From NCBI RefSeq assembly GCF_002078875.1, contig NC_034438.1, positions 68,469,484-68,533,483 of the forward strand: a stretch of 64,000 bases of DNA, given 5' to 3'. A program made the translations under genes and the position numbers. Position 1 is the first letter of the stretch; each line of letters begins with the position of its first letter. Below the pieces are notes generated by a model. The model did not search any database and was not told where the DNA came from. It worked only from the letters and a program-made list of their open reading frames with translations. Positions 40,147-52,190 of the stretch are shown here, piece by piece. Origin of the DNA: Numida meleagris. Taxonomy: Eukaryota; Chordata; Aves; Galliformes; Numididae.

Positions 40147-41628
40147 AACAACAACAAAAAAAACGTAAAAACAAAACCTGTTTTGTTTAACACATTGTAC
40201 CTTTGACTTTTTTTCTCAAAACTTTTGGGCTAAACTAACCCACCTTTTATTTCAAAGTCATTTTAATGGAATACTGACACGTGCGAGCCAACAGCTCCGC
40301 ATTCAGTCCATTCCAAGGGTCAGCTGTGCCCCAGGATTACTGTCTGTGTTTACTACATAATTTTTAGATAATTTGACTCTGTTTCTTTTACTCTGGCATT
40401 TTTCTTCTCTTAATCTACTGGAAGCTTCTGCCTCTCAGCCTGGTGCAGCCATGCTGCTAGTAGCAGCTGACATCGCTTCTCATAGTAGAGCCAACAAAAT
40501 GAAACACCTTTAGGAGTTCATATTGTCTTTGTTTGAACTGCTGTAGCTGAAATTCTCTCCTAGCATCAGATGATGCACTGCAGTTTGGCAGACTTTCCCT
40601 CTACTGCAGGGAAGCCAAAGAAAAACGGCATCCAAGGATGCAAAGATTGCTAGGAACAGGCTGAATGTGCGCCAGCCTCCAAGGGAGCTTTACAGTGAGC
40701 TGATCAGCCAACAGTGCAGTTACACCAGCAGAACCAAGGGAAGAGCTGCCAGAGAGCCAGATGAGAACCCAGATGTCACTGCTGGGGAAAGAAAATACAC
40801 AAAACATTTCAGAGCATTGTCTCTGGACAACAGAGCTGCCAATTTATCACTTTAATTGTCACAGGAATTGGCCCGAAAAGCTAGATTCCTCATAACAGAT
40901 TGATAAAGTTTAGTTCTCTCATAAACATTAATAAAACATGGCAGAAGAGTAGAATTCAAAGTGAAGAAAAGAGACAACTTTGTTTTGCTTTAATCAAACT
41001 CAATTTTTGTGATTCTGTCTGGATACTGCAATATCAGACTAGAACTTAAACATCAAATATGCCTGCAATCACCACAACTTTTAAAAGCTCGTGCTTTACA
41101 CCCAGCATACTTCTCACACATTGTCTGAACAGGGTTATTCTGTATCCTCTGCATACTGCAGTGGTTTTGGCTTAGATTTAATATTTTCTCTGCAAAGTGA
41201 GTAGCACTGATGGAGAGCTCTTTGAAATCCCACCGGTTTCCAAGTACACTGATTATGTCTACAAACTTACACTTTGTAATACACAAATCAATGTTGCAGT
41301 GTAAAAGAAGTAATAAAAGGAAACGAACACTGCTGTCATAAATATTCTACTTCTTTCCCCAACCAAAATCAGCATTCTATGTCAATGTGCTATATGTTTG
41401 CATTACATTTACTAAAAAGTTTATTTCACTCTAAATTCACTACAGATGTCAGTAAAACTTGACAGAGACATCCTTCATTCATGCCATGTCATCAAGTATT
41501 CCAGTCAGCCAATGGTAAAGCCACTCCAATGGCCATTTGGCCTAATAAGGTTTTACATTAATTTCTTTCTTTCTGTAACATCATGTGTACATTCAAGTAA
41601 TATTCCCACATATGCTGCTGCCAGGTGC

Positions 41629-41647
41629 TTTTTTTTTTTTTTTTTTT
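41629..41647. repeat. Poly-T tract (T19)
   Basis: Uninterrupted run of 19 T about 190 bp before the CR1 insertion, with no recognisable retroposed body attached. Confidence 0.9.
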
Positions 41648-41838
41648 GCATTCAAATATAATCTTTTTCCTTATAAATTGTTTTCTGCAATGTCAAACTG
41701 AGATAGCCCCATAATCTTAGAACCAAAGAAACAGCAACAAATGCGCATGTTACATATTAGGACAGCCACACGTGAAAACCACTGAAAGGGTCCTGTCACG
41801 TAAGATAAAGTGGCATTTTCTATCAAAGCAAAGGGACA

Positions 41839-41872
41839 TTGTGATTAATGGTTCTTTGTGATTAATGGTTCT
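41839..41872. repeat. Perfect 17-bp tandem duplication at CR1 5' junction
   Basis: TTGTGATTAATGGTTCT occurs twice back to back (41839-41855 and 41856-41872) with no mismatch. The second copy runs into CR1 homology, where its bases code for the I-N-G-S that precedes the reverse-transcriptase block. The same 17 bases are not seen at the 3' end of the CR1. This makes it a local tandem duplication and not a target-site duplication flanking the element. Confidence 0.9.
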
Positions 41873-42897
41873 GTGTCAGGGTGGAGGCTGGTCACGAGTG
41901 GTGTCCCCCAAGGCTCAGTCTTGGTACCGGCGCTCTTCAACATCTTTATCAATGACATAGACGATGGAATTGAGTGCACCCTCAGCAAGTTTGCAGATGA
42001 CACCAAGCTGAGCAGTGCAGTCGATACACTGGAAGGAAGGGAAGCCATCCAGAGGAACCTGGACAGGCTGGACAAGTGGGCCAATGAGAACGTAATGAGG
42101 TTCAACAAGGCCAAGTGTAAAGTGCTGCACTTGCGCCGCAGCAATCCCAGGTATTTATACAAACTGGGGGAAGAACTCCTCAAGAGCAGCCCTGCGGAGA
42201 AGAACTTGAGAGTCCTGGTAGAAAAGAAGCTGGATGTGGGCTAGCAGTGCGTGCTTGCAGCCCGGAAGGCCAACGGTGTTGTGGGCTGCACTAAAAGAGG
42301 AGTAGTCAGCAGGGAGAGGGAGGTGATTGTCCCCCTCTACTCGGCTCTTGTGAGGCCCCATCTGGAGTACTGCATCCAGGCCTGGGGCCACCGGCACAAG
42401 AAAGATGCAGAGCTTTTGGAACGAGTCCAGGGGAGGGCCACCAAGATGATCAGAGGGCTGGAGCACCTCGCCCATGAAGAAAGGTGGAGGGAACTGGGCT
42501 TGTTTAGTTTGGAGAAGAGAAGGCTCCGGGGAGACCTCATTGTGGCCTTGCTTGAAGGGAGCGTATAAACAGGAGGGGGAACGACTGTTTACGAGACTAG
42601 ACAGTGACAGGACAAGGGGGAATGGTTTTAAACTGAGACAGGGGAGATTTAGGTTAGATATTAGAAGGAAGTTTTTCACACAGAGGGTGCTGACGCACTG
42701 GAACAGGTTGTCCAAAGAGGTTGTGGATGCCCCATCCCTGGAGGCACTCAAGGCCAGGCTGGACGTGGCTCTGGGCAGCCTGGTCTAGGGGTTGGCAACC
42801 CTGCATTTAGCAGGGGAGTTGAAATTAGATGATCATTATGGTCCTTTTCAACCCAAGCCATTCTATGATTCTACGATTCTATGATTCCATGATTCTA
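41846..42897 (+). mobile_element. CR1 LINE, longest and best preserved copy
   Basis: About 1.05 kb of CR1 in plus orientation, truncated at its 5' end within the reverse-transcriptase domain and complete at its 3' end. The tail shows four to five octamer units (ATTCTATG, ATTCTACG, ATTCTATG, ATTCCATG, ATTCT) at 42860-42896. It is more GC- and CpG-rich than its surroundings, as expected for a recent insertion that has lost few CpGs. Its 5' junction is decorated by a 17-bp tandem duplication. Confidence 0.97.
41858..42788 (+). pseudogene. CR1 ORF2 reverse-transcriptase C-terminal half, two lesions
   Basis: Coding remnant inside the CR1. The first open segment (41858-42244) has the SGVPQGS motif at residues 14-20 and the catalytic FADD at residues 45-48, then the KCKVLHL block. 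An in-frame TAG ends it at 42242-42244. The same frame continues (open from 42251) with [11 protein letters not shown] and [12 protein letters not shown] to about 42555. A one-base frameshift there moves the coding line to another frame, which carries [20 protein letters not shown] and ends at the normal stop near 42788. Only one nonsense and one frame lesion over about 310 codons indicates low decay. The endonuclease domain and the first half of the reverse transcriptase are absent, so it cannot function. Confidence 0.92.
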
Positions 42898-45800
42898 AAT
42901 GCATTTTAGTCACTAGTATAACTACAGCGCAGCTGTTCCTGGTTTTGAGTTGCATACTGTTACCCAATTCCAGAAATACTCAAGTGTAATTTGGTAGCAA
43001 AGTGGGACTTTTTAAGCAATTTAAAATGAAAAATAAAATTTGTAGGATCTTCCAGCAAGTTCTGCACTGGATTCACACTCTCTTGAGGAAGATCCTCTTC
43101 CATTGAAGAGTGAAGGATTAACAGCTGATCTAAAATTAAGCTGTTAATGCTCCAAGACTGCTGAGATTTGTGTAGGCTGACCTGCATTTTGACATGCAGC
43201 CCTAATGAGGTCAGTTAATTTCCTCGGAAGAACAGAACTTAACACCTACAGATTAAGTTCTAAAACTATGGCAATTTGAGAAGCATGACTTTCATTACAG
43301 CCACAAAATACATCCTTGACAGGGTTATACAAATACACAGCCACAAATGTACAGGCAAGGGATGTATGCCCCATGCAAAAACATAGCAAACTGATCATTT
43401 TCCAGAGATTAAGCACATTCAAAAGGTTTTAATAAATTCACCTATAATATTACTGACGTATAAGAACATATTGTATGATATATTTTTCTTAACTTCATGT
43501 TATGTTTTCTTCTTATTGGTATAAATGTTCCAATTCCCATTTGAGTTCAGATCTGGAAAAAGGCCTGATTTTAATACTATAAATTAATAATATGCAATTC
43601 TTCTCAGTGTTGTGTTTCCATCACATTTTTTGCAATATTTTTAATTTTAATGCAAAGTTTTTCATTTTCTCAGATTTCTTTTTCATTGAAGTGCTAATTT
43701 AAATTCATTTAAGTCTGTTCTAATGATATATTAACCTGCTTCTCCAGAGTAAACACTTTTCTCTCTCTTTACAAGGGAAAGGGAAAAAAAAAAAACACAA
43801 TATATGACCTTACTGACACCTTTAAACGTTCTTGCATTTAAACCGCCCCAATTAAGCTTCAGAGTTTTGCACTCAGATAGCAAGTCGGGTTGGGGAACAA
43901 ATACTTTCCCAGCTTGATTATTGCAAGGTTAGGTTAAGAGATCACCTGCATGCTGATTAGCACTCATGATAGCACACTTCAACTTCACAGCAGTAAAGCA
44001 GAAAGCTGAACTCAACAGCTTGTAGCAGCAACTAAAGCAACTTTTATATACTGGGGTATCTTTTGCTTATGCAGCTCAAAACGTCTTATGGTTATGCAGT
44101 CAGACCCCAGGCAGAACATTCAGCTTGTAACCACTGCAGTGAAGAAAATTAGTCGTCTGTCTCATTCCAAATTCTCATTTGAATTTTAGATCTTTGTTCT
44201 GTAGACAATTCAATAAAGGATTTGAAGTCTCTTTTGGAAGATCACAGCTGCATTTTCAGAGGTGCAACTTTTAATAACATCTGCCATTTTTTTCTTCCAC
44301 CACAAAGGCTATGCCATTTCTCCTGCTAATCAGAGGAAGAAGAAAATACAGGCAGGAAGATCATTAGCTCTCACAGCTTCAGAGAAGTGTATTGAATGTA
44401 TTCTTCAGGACAGTTAAAATAGTGTGTTACGATGCACAGCACCTTTTCTTTGCCTTTGCCTCTCTTTCTTTGAAAGACCTTAAAGGCAGATGGGCTTCAA
44501 ACACATCTAGGCCAAGACTGAACAATATCAGCATATTGTACATGCCATAAATAACATGTATAAACCCTTCAAGTACAGACACATATAAATGTAGACAGAA
44601 GAAGAAATGCTTCTTGCTTACCTCAAAAGTTTATGACCCCCCTCAAAAAATGTTTAATCAAAATCTCTTACTGATTACAAACAAGGTCAGTACTGGGCCC
44701 TTTTAAAACTAGTTTCCCCAGAAAATTACTTTTTTGACTTGAAGTGATGTGTTTTCAGTTGATCAACAAGAGCTCATGGCAATTACACTTTTCCTATTTA
44801 ACTACTTTAGAAAAAAAACTCACTGAAACAAAACATATATAGCAAAACAAATTAATGGAAGAAAATAAAAGTTAAAAAGCAACATTCAGAGCTCAGTGCA
44901 TTTTACTGTTAGTCACACAACAAAAAAGGTAGTGCAAGGCCCTGGATTTGATTTAATTTGATGCCTTCCATTTGTTTGGTTAAAGATGTTTATAAGAAGG
45001 TTGTTTAACCATCTTTGGTTAGAGCCTCAAATCTAATAGAGCATATACATGCACAGGGGTTTACTTTTATTAAGCCCTTTTCACGTACATATACAGCGCA
45101 AATAAGACTTCTGCTAAATGAACCTTAAACATTTCTTGTTCTGCAGATGCAAACAGTTCTGCTAAGAGCATACTGAACTGGAATACAAATCCGAGTTCTG
45201 TGGCCCAGACCAATCTCTCTCATAGGATTTTGTATTAATTTGTTCCCCTGCTACTCAATAGTCTTGGAACAGAAACAACCTGCTGCAACAGATATCACTG
45301 CCATTCAAGAAAAATCACTGTATTTGTAACTGTAAAAACAAAAGCTGCTGATGACACAAATTAACAAGTATCGCTAGACAATTAAAAAGCTAATGCATTA
45401 TGTAGTTGATGGTGTGCCTGACAGTACATACATCAAATTTAACAGATGGCAAAGAAAGTGTAAACCCTACCTTTCAAAAAATATTACATTTTTAACTGTC
45501 TGTCAAAGCAAGGATTTCTTAGAACCAAGCCAAGAAAGAAGCAGGAATTTCATTCAAGTGTAAAATAGCAAGATATTCTACACTCTGATGCCACAATGTT
45601 TTGAAAGCTTCCCCGAAGTGTATAATGCCTGTAACTCAGACCTAAATGGGTAAAACACACAGCGATATTCTCATTAGTTGTAACCTACAACATTCAGTTT
45701 ATGCCAACTATGCACTAAGACTTCTAGAAATACCAAAATCAAACAAAAATGGGAATAACGGATTCCTTCTTTCATAAAGCAATGTAAAAGGAAAGACACA

Positions 45801-46190
45801 GACTGCACCCCAGTGACAAGTGCTTTCTTCAAAGATCTTTGTAGTTTATAGGAAGGGATCAACTCTGTAAATGAATTGCCAACAGTTACAGATCAACATT
45901 TCTCTTACTATATCTTATCTTGGACAATATATATTGACCAACAGTTAATATCTGTTTAGACTCTTTCTTTGGATGTTACTTAACAAAATCAAAAAGGAAA
46001 ATATGTTCTTGACAACACTGATAATATAACTGTCATCCTCATCAAAAAGGAAATCATCACAAAGAAGGAAAAGAAATTTCAGCAGTATCCTTTCGTTTTT
46101 ACTCAAGTCTATATTTTGTATCTTTATTATCAGAAAAAGAAGCATAAGAACATACTGGCTGACTGTAACTGTCCACTAGAGCTCACACAG
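42898..46190. other. Unique AT-rich stretch, no gene seen
   Basis: About 3.3 kb with no supported gene. There is an A12 run at 43784-43795. The part around 43800-44050 is a mix of TAAT-, GATTA- and CAGC-rich words of the kind common in conserved non-coding elements, but conservation cannot be judged here. Confidence 0.5.
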
Positions 46191-46640
46191 CTGATACAAA
46201 CAGCTTCAGGAGATTCCTAATACATCTTGATGATAAATTCTTGCTACAGGTACTGATAGAGCTGACAAGGAAAATGATTTCCTAGATTTATTGCTTGTAA
46301 ACAGAAAGGATCTTGTGGGTAAAGTGGCAATTTGAGGCTGTCTTAGCCATAGTGACCATGAAGTAGTCCCCTTTTAGATCACTGGTGACAAGAGGAAAAT
46401 GCCACCAAAATTTCAGCCATGGACATTAGGAGGGCACAAGTTGCTCAGGGAACTCAAGAGTGTGATGAAGCCCTGGCACAGCCTGCCCAGAAGCTGTGCG
46501 AGTCCCATCCTCGGAAGCATTCAAGACCAGACTGGATGGGGCCTGAGGTTCAAGAAATGTTTGAACAGTGCTCTGAGACACAGTATGTGAATTTTTTGAG
46601 CTCCTGCGTGGAGCCAGGAGTTGGACTCCATTTAACAGAA
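46191..46640 (+). mobile_element. CR1 LINE remnant: endonuclease fragment joined to 3' end
   Basis: The left part (about 46191-46430) translates in plus orientation to the CR1 endonuclease C-terminus: DFLDLLLVNRKDLVG, then a glycine-rich step and SHSDHEVV. It contains the S-D-H-E catalytic signature of apurinic-type LINE endonucleases. The sequence then jumps directly to CR1 3'-end sequence (ALAQPAQKL-like, then a GTTGGACTCCAT end near 46632). The whole reverse-transcriptase region, more than 1.5 kb in an intact element, is missing. No octamer tail remains; the end is A-rich. This is the only endonuclease-coding CR1 sequence seen in the window. Confidence 0.85.
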
Positions 46641-49600
46641 AAAATAAAAAATAAAAATTGTGGTCCATGCCATTATTCTTAAAATATCTGTAAGTATTCA
46701 GTCTCATGACAAATTAGTAACCAGTTTTGTTGTTCATTTCAGAAGTACTTTAAAAACCGTCTGGGTTTCATCAAGGAGAATGAACTTCATACTATTACTT
46801 GCAAGTGTAATCTCTTCAAGATGTGATGAAAGCAACATGCCTCATCACAGTCAATTACTTAACAAAAAGTATAACTGAAAATAAAGACTAGATGATTGCC
46901 AGAGGAAAAAAATTACAAAATCAAAAGTATCAAATAAAAAATTAGCCATTTCCTTTTATGTCATTAGACTGTTTCTTTGTTTCTTGAAATAGGAATTCAA
47001 AAGAAAAAGCTTTTCATAGAAGGTTATAATCCAGAAATTGCATCAAATCCACCAGTTTATAAAACAAATCTCCACATTAATTGTAAATGCTCTAAGCTCT
47101 TCTACAAAACAAAGGAAATTAAAACTAACAGAATATAAATGAAACCTAAAAGAAGACATAAATTAAACCTGAAGGTATGATGCTTGCATTAGGTACCCAA
47201 CTCAGTATGCGAGTGATTCACTTATATATGATTAGCATACTCCTGATCCACATTAGGACTGCTTCCTTATTCAGCAAAACCTTGTGACAACCTGTAACCA
47301 GATCAGAACCTAAACAATGACTCAGATTTAAAGGCTCTACAAAAGCATACAGGTATTCAGTACACAAAAAGATTTGGTAACATTGACACTTGCAGTAACA
47401 GAACACTGGTTGAGAAGTAATCATTTTGTGAAAATGGGACTAAAAGACTGAAAAATAAAAAAGTTATGTACAATTAAACAAGAATATAAATAGAAAAAAA
47501 TAAAATCATATTAGTAAAGGTAAAAAACTGAATCAAATTAGTCAGTCAGATGTTGCAAGAGATCCTCTATGTTCTATTTATGTACACATCTTCCAGAAAA
47601 TGTGATCCTAAGGCCTGGCTCTTATGTGAAGGTGCTCTGGAGGAACACAAGGTCTGAACCAGGGTTTATATGCCCTCTTTTGTTTATTTTGTAATTAAAA
47701 CCAAAGAATGATGGGAAAACAAAAAGTAAAAAAAAAAGTTATTTGCTACTGCTAGTGGCCTATGCTGTGTTAAAAGAAGATCTAAATTGACAAGGAGATC
47801 TAAATTGACAAACACCTTAGAGTGCTCTGATCAGGAACTTCCATTTGCCTATTTCATTTTTGAATCAAAAATACATTATATGCCATTCTTATTTAAAAAT
47901 ATGCCTTGTAACATGATTGAAACAATTATTACACTTCATAGTTTTAACATAAGGATTCCACATACATGAACAGAAAATGTATACTGAAAGAATTTTGAGG
48001 GAAGAACAGCACTGAAGATCTATTTTTTCTATTTGTAGCTTTCACAAACTATGTCAACCACCAGCAGCTCTTCTCTACTTTAATGAAAATTAATTTCAGA
48101 GGGAGTAGCAGGCATAGCGTACAACCCCTAATCGGTCTATAAAACCCTTACTTTAGTCAGAACTGAAGTGTGAGTCATCACTCAATACATATGAGATCAC
48201 ATCTGTTTCCTACACAAAGGGGACTATGCGAGCATCAGCAGACTCAATGGATTTAATTATGCTTATATGGATCCTACAAAGATATTTTGGCCTTCACACT
48301 GAAAACAAGAACCTAAAATTAAACTGAACTTCCTCATATTCATAAACACCTAATCCAGTTATCCTAGCACTTCACCAAAGTTGATCTAAATCATACCAGG
48401 AATCAATCTGGCCTCAGGGTACCTTTCCAGAACAGTTCTTCCCATGTACTGCCCACTATTTTTCAAATAGTTTGTCTTAAAAAAAAAAAAAAAGGCAAAG
48501 CGCTTTATGGCTTAGGATTTTCATATTCAGCATACAACAAAACTCAAGATATTTAAAATTCTGGCTTAATTACCAGCAATTTCTTGGGTGAAGCTGAAAA
48601 AAGCATCTTTATATTATGGATTGCTGTGCAATCATCTATGGCTCTAATTTGTGAAAGTTTTATTCCTACATTCCATCTGTATCTCCCTGTACCTCAGCAT
48701 ATATATTCCTAATACACAGAATTCAAGGTGACTTTAAGTATATGAATTCAGAATTATGTTACAGTCACTTTTATAACCTATTTTTTCCGTGGTTTGAACT
48801 TGGATGTATCTTGTCTTCAGGCTTTTGGGTTTCATTTTACCTGAATTTGTGAATATATTAACATGCATTATGTACACTCTAAAAGTCATTCTTTGCATCC
48901 GTTCTTCATCTATGTTTAAAAAAAAAAAAGAAAAACAATAGTCAATAGCTTGCAAAATGAAAAATTAGGCGTATGACCATGTTCCAAATTTTAATCACTT
49001 TTTTCATCTGTTTTGTAGGAATTTCAAGATGTTTCGCCTTGTGGAAGTCTTAATTTAAAGAACACTCAAAGACAAAGGAAATGTAATATTCTTCAACACT
49101 CTCATGTTGTGATGGATCTTTATGGTGAACTCTGAGACCAGAACACCAGAACACCCAACCTCACTGACCAATTTTTGTCCTTCAAAGAGCTAGTTACGTT
49201 TATTTGCAAAAGCAGAATAGCAGGAGCCTGATATTTTATGCTAACAGAATTTTCTCAGCTGTGGAAGGTAGTTTTCATGGAACAGTAAAACTGGTACAGA
49301 AGTTGGAAGCTCATATTATCAGCAAGTTTATTCCATTGTCTCAGTGTTCCCTCTGGAACTGACACCAGTGGACTCAACTGCACAGCACATCTGACAGCAC
49401 AGAAGTGGCCCGTCACTTCTAGTCGTGTTCTGATCCTTAAGGCTCCAACACCCTAAGACATATTCAGCATCAACCAGACCAAGAACTCTCACTGAGTAAA
49501 TTTCATTGTGGTTTCATTTTCATTGTAGTCTGGAGGTGGGGAAAGGAAGGAGTGGACTTATATGGAACTATTCCTCAATGAGAATTCTGCACAAATTCAA

Positions 49601-51694
49601 TGTGTTACAGAATTACAACTTCCAATTAGCACTGGTTCCTGGAAGGTTCCTTCTTTGGAAGGGACCAGAGGGTCTAATTTGTGGTGTCATCATTCCAAGT
49701 TCATAATAACATCATGGAAGGGAAGTCCATTCTGATAGGGCCTCTGTGGTAAACAAATAATACAAAATTTGAGTACTGAAGAATACAGCAGAAGAATTTA
49801 TTATTTTTCAAGTAAAAATTATTTTTACTATAAGCAAAAAAGAACAAAAATAGTCAGTGCATATTTTAAGGTTTACATTGACATGTCCATGGGGGAAAAA
49901 ATAATGATGAAACAATGGATTAGCAATATTGAAATCTGTAAGGTAAGAAAAATAAACCCAAGCTTACCCTTAAATCTTTTTTCCATCATTTTTGTTTCAT
50001 GATTAAAGGCAGACTTTATTCTTTGCAAAAATAAACAAAGAAAAACCCAGCAAGGAAATGAGGTTGGTATTATAAACAGTGAAGAACTGGGCAATCAGAT
50101 TGAGTATATTTTTGACATACAGGTTAGGAAAAAGACTTTAATGTCTATAAAAATTTAATATTTCTTTCCTGGGTAAATTTAAGCTTGATCTGAATGAAAA
50201 ATTTGCCAATATTAGAGAATTTTGCTAATACAATCAGTTTTGAAAGAAATTTCTAAAAGCATAATGAATTATCTAAAAGATTAGGTGACAAAAACAAATG
50301 TTACCATTTTCTTTCCTTTGTCTGCCACCATCTATCTGTTGGCAAAATACAAAGCACTTGTCAGCAAAGAAATACGCATTATGAATGCCAAAACAGGTTA
50401 TTAAAAGAAAAAATAAAAGGTCACAAAATTTAATTAAATAGTACTTAACGTTTTAAGATTTCAACAGAACTTCTGACTTTGCTATTGATTCCCAAAAACA
50501 CAGTTTCTGCCCATGCATACTGTAAGAGATCACCTTATTTTCTGTCTCCAAGCCTAAAGGTGTTCTGCTCCAAGACAGACAAGAATACAGGTTTTTTTCA
50601 GAAGTGTAAAATACTGTATTAAAAATAAATTTTATGCACAGCCTATGCAAACTGTTAATCTCAACTTCATTATAATAACTACCATTTATCATAAAGATCA
50701 TAATCTTTTTTAATTATTGAAGGATAAAATAAATTATTCTCTTTCTGTAGAAAGAAGTAGTCTAAAATAATCTCTTTGGTGTAGATTTCAATAATCCATG
50801 GTCGGAAATGGAACTGCAGGGAAGCAACTTCTGCTTTTCATTTATAGCTTACATATTAAGGACATCAGAAAAGCCTAAAATTACTTATGAAAATAGCCAG
50901 TGGAGTTCTTTTGTACAGAAAAGTGAGAATCTTCCACATATATTTGTTAAGCTTGAATGTTGATTAAATGACTTGATTGGTATGCAGAAATATAGTGATT
51001 TAGTTTGTTCTAGTTGCCCCATACGACAATTTCAATTTTAAAACAGAACAACATTTTAACATTTTAACAGTTAACAGTCATCATTTTCTGTAGCCTTGTA
51101 TTTTAGAAAACAAAGTAAATTTAAAGCAGGCTTATTCATCAAAGGTGCTCCATTAAAGACATGTAGTGCACATAGTTTGGGGCAGGTATATCAATAAACT
51201 TTTGAACTCTAAACACTCAGTAATTATAATCCCTTAAAACTTCAGTTCAGTGTGGCCAGATCAATTGTCTCAGAGCATGAAACAACACAGTTTGAAAAGC
51301 ACACCTCAAACAGCTGCTGTACGAAAATTTAATGGAATGTAAAAACTGTTTTAACCTTCTCTGAACTATGTGTCAAAGTCGATATGACTCAACCAGGCGA
51401 AAGAAATCAGTCTTGCTACTTTGAAGTGGCCTATTTTAAAGTGAAGCCCTATTTCCTTGCATATGGTAATCTTACTACATTCTACCTATTTTTGCCACTA
51501 TCAATTTTTTATTGGATTCGTTCTTCCCAATGTTAAGTGCAGCTGAAGTATGAGTGATTTTGTTAATATCCTAAGTACAGTTGTATTTGTTCAGTGAAAC
51601 CAAGATGTAAATAAACAAACAATCACTTATGTCACAAGAATTCCAGAAGGGATAAAAAATGCCACACGTAACCAGTGGCAGGAAGTCTACCTGG
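46641..51694. other. Unique AT-rich stretch, no gene seen
   Basis: About 5 kb with no supported gene or recognised transposon. It contains an 18-bp-period tandem duplication at 47778-47811 and A15 at 48479-48493. Open frames are all short. Confidence 0.55.
47778..47811. repeat. Two-copy tandem repeat, 18-bp period
   Basis: AGATCTAAATTGACAA occurs at 47778-47793 and again at 47796-47811, separated by two bases. It is probably a small replication-slippage duplication. Confidence 0.85.
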
Positions 51695-52190
51695 ACTACC
51701 AGGACTAACCTCTCACTAACGGAGAACCCCATGAGTGCAAGCTGCAGCACCAGTGTTCAACCTTTTCATTAACAACTTGGATGACAGGGCAGAGTGTAAG
51801 TTTACTGATGACAGAAAATAGACAGGTACAACTGACATACCAAGCACTTGTACCATCGTTCAGACGTGCCTTAACTGGTTGGAGAAACATCAAGTGCAAA
51901 AGCATGCACTTTGTGAGGAATGACACCAAGCAAAAGTACATCATGAGGAGAATCTGGCTATAAAATGGGTTTGCATAGAAGGAGTTTGGGGGTCCTGGTA
52001 GACTGCAAGTTGAATGTGAAACAGCAATGTGCCCTTGCAGTCGAGAAGGTCCATAGTATCCTGGGCTGCATTAAGAGAAATGAAGCCATTGGGTAGATGG
52101 AAGTGATCTTTCCTTCAGTGACAGGATAAGAGGCAGAAGCTCTAAGAAAATTCTAAACTGTCTTAAATCAAGTAGGTACCAGGAGAGGAT
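51695..52190 (+). mobile_element. CR1 LINE, degenerate copy, first of an overlapping pair
   Basis: Decayed CR1 in plus orientation, entering at the reverse-transcriptase palm (a FSLTTWMTGQS-like start where FINDLDD is expected). A catalytic-block relic reads F-T-D-D. It continues through a GFAZ-like segment (GCCCTTGCAGTCGAGAAGG near 52031-52049) and an ATTAAGAGAAATGAAGCC region. A deletion near 52110 brings in a SDRIRGRSSK-like C-terminal piece. It stops near 52190, where the following sequence returns to an earlier part of the CR1 coding region. Confidence 0.8.

Larger units (their letters stand above)
36246..41838. other. Unique AT-rich stretch, no gene seen
   Basis: About 5.6 kb with no supported gene. 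It contains an A/C-rich low-complexity patch at 36370-36480, an AAT trinucleotide run at 40128-40146 and T19 at 41629-41647. Open frames are short and match nothing I recognise. Confidence 0.55.

Noticed and set aside
42155..42751. 198-codon minus-strand open frame, the longest in the window
   Set aside because: It is entirely antisense to the CR1 reverse-transcriptase remnant at 41.85-42.9 kb, and its composition is that of the complement of conserved CR1 blocks.
41839..42897. Target-site duplication flanking the 42-kb CR1
   Set aside because: The 17-bp repeat occurs twice in tandem at the left junction only and is not present after the 3' tail at 42897.
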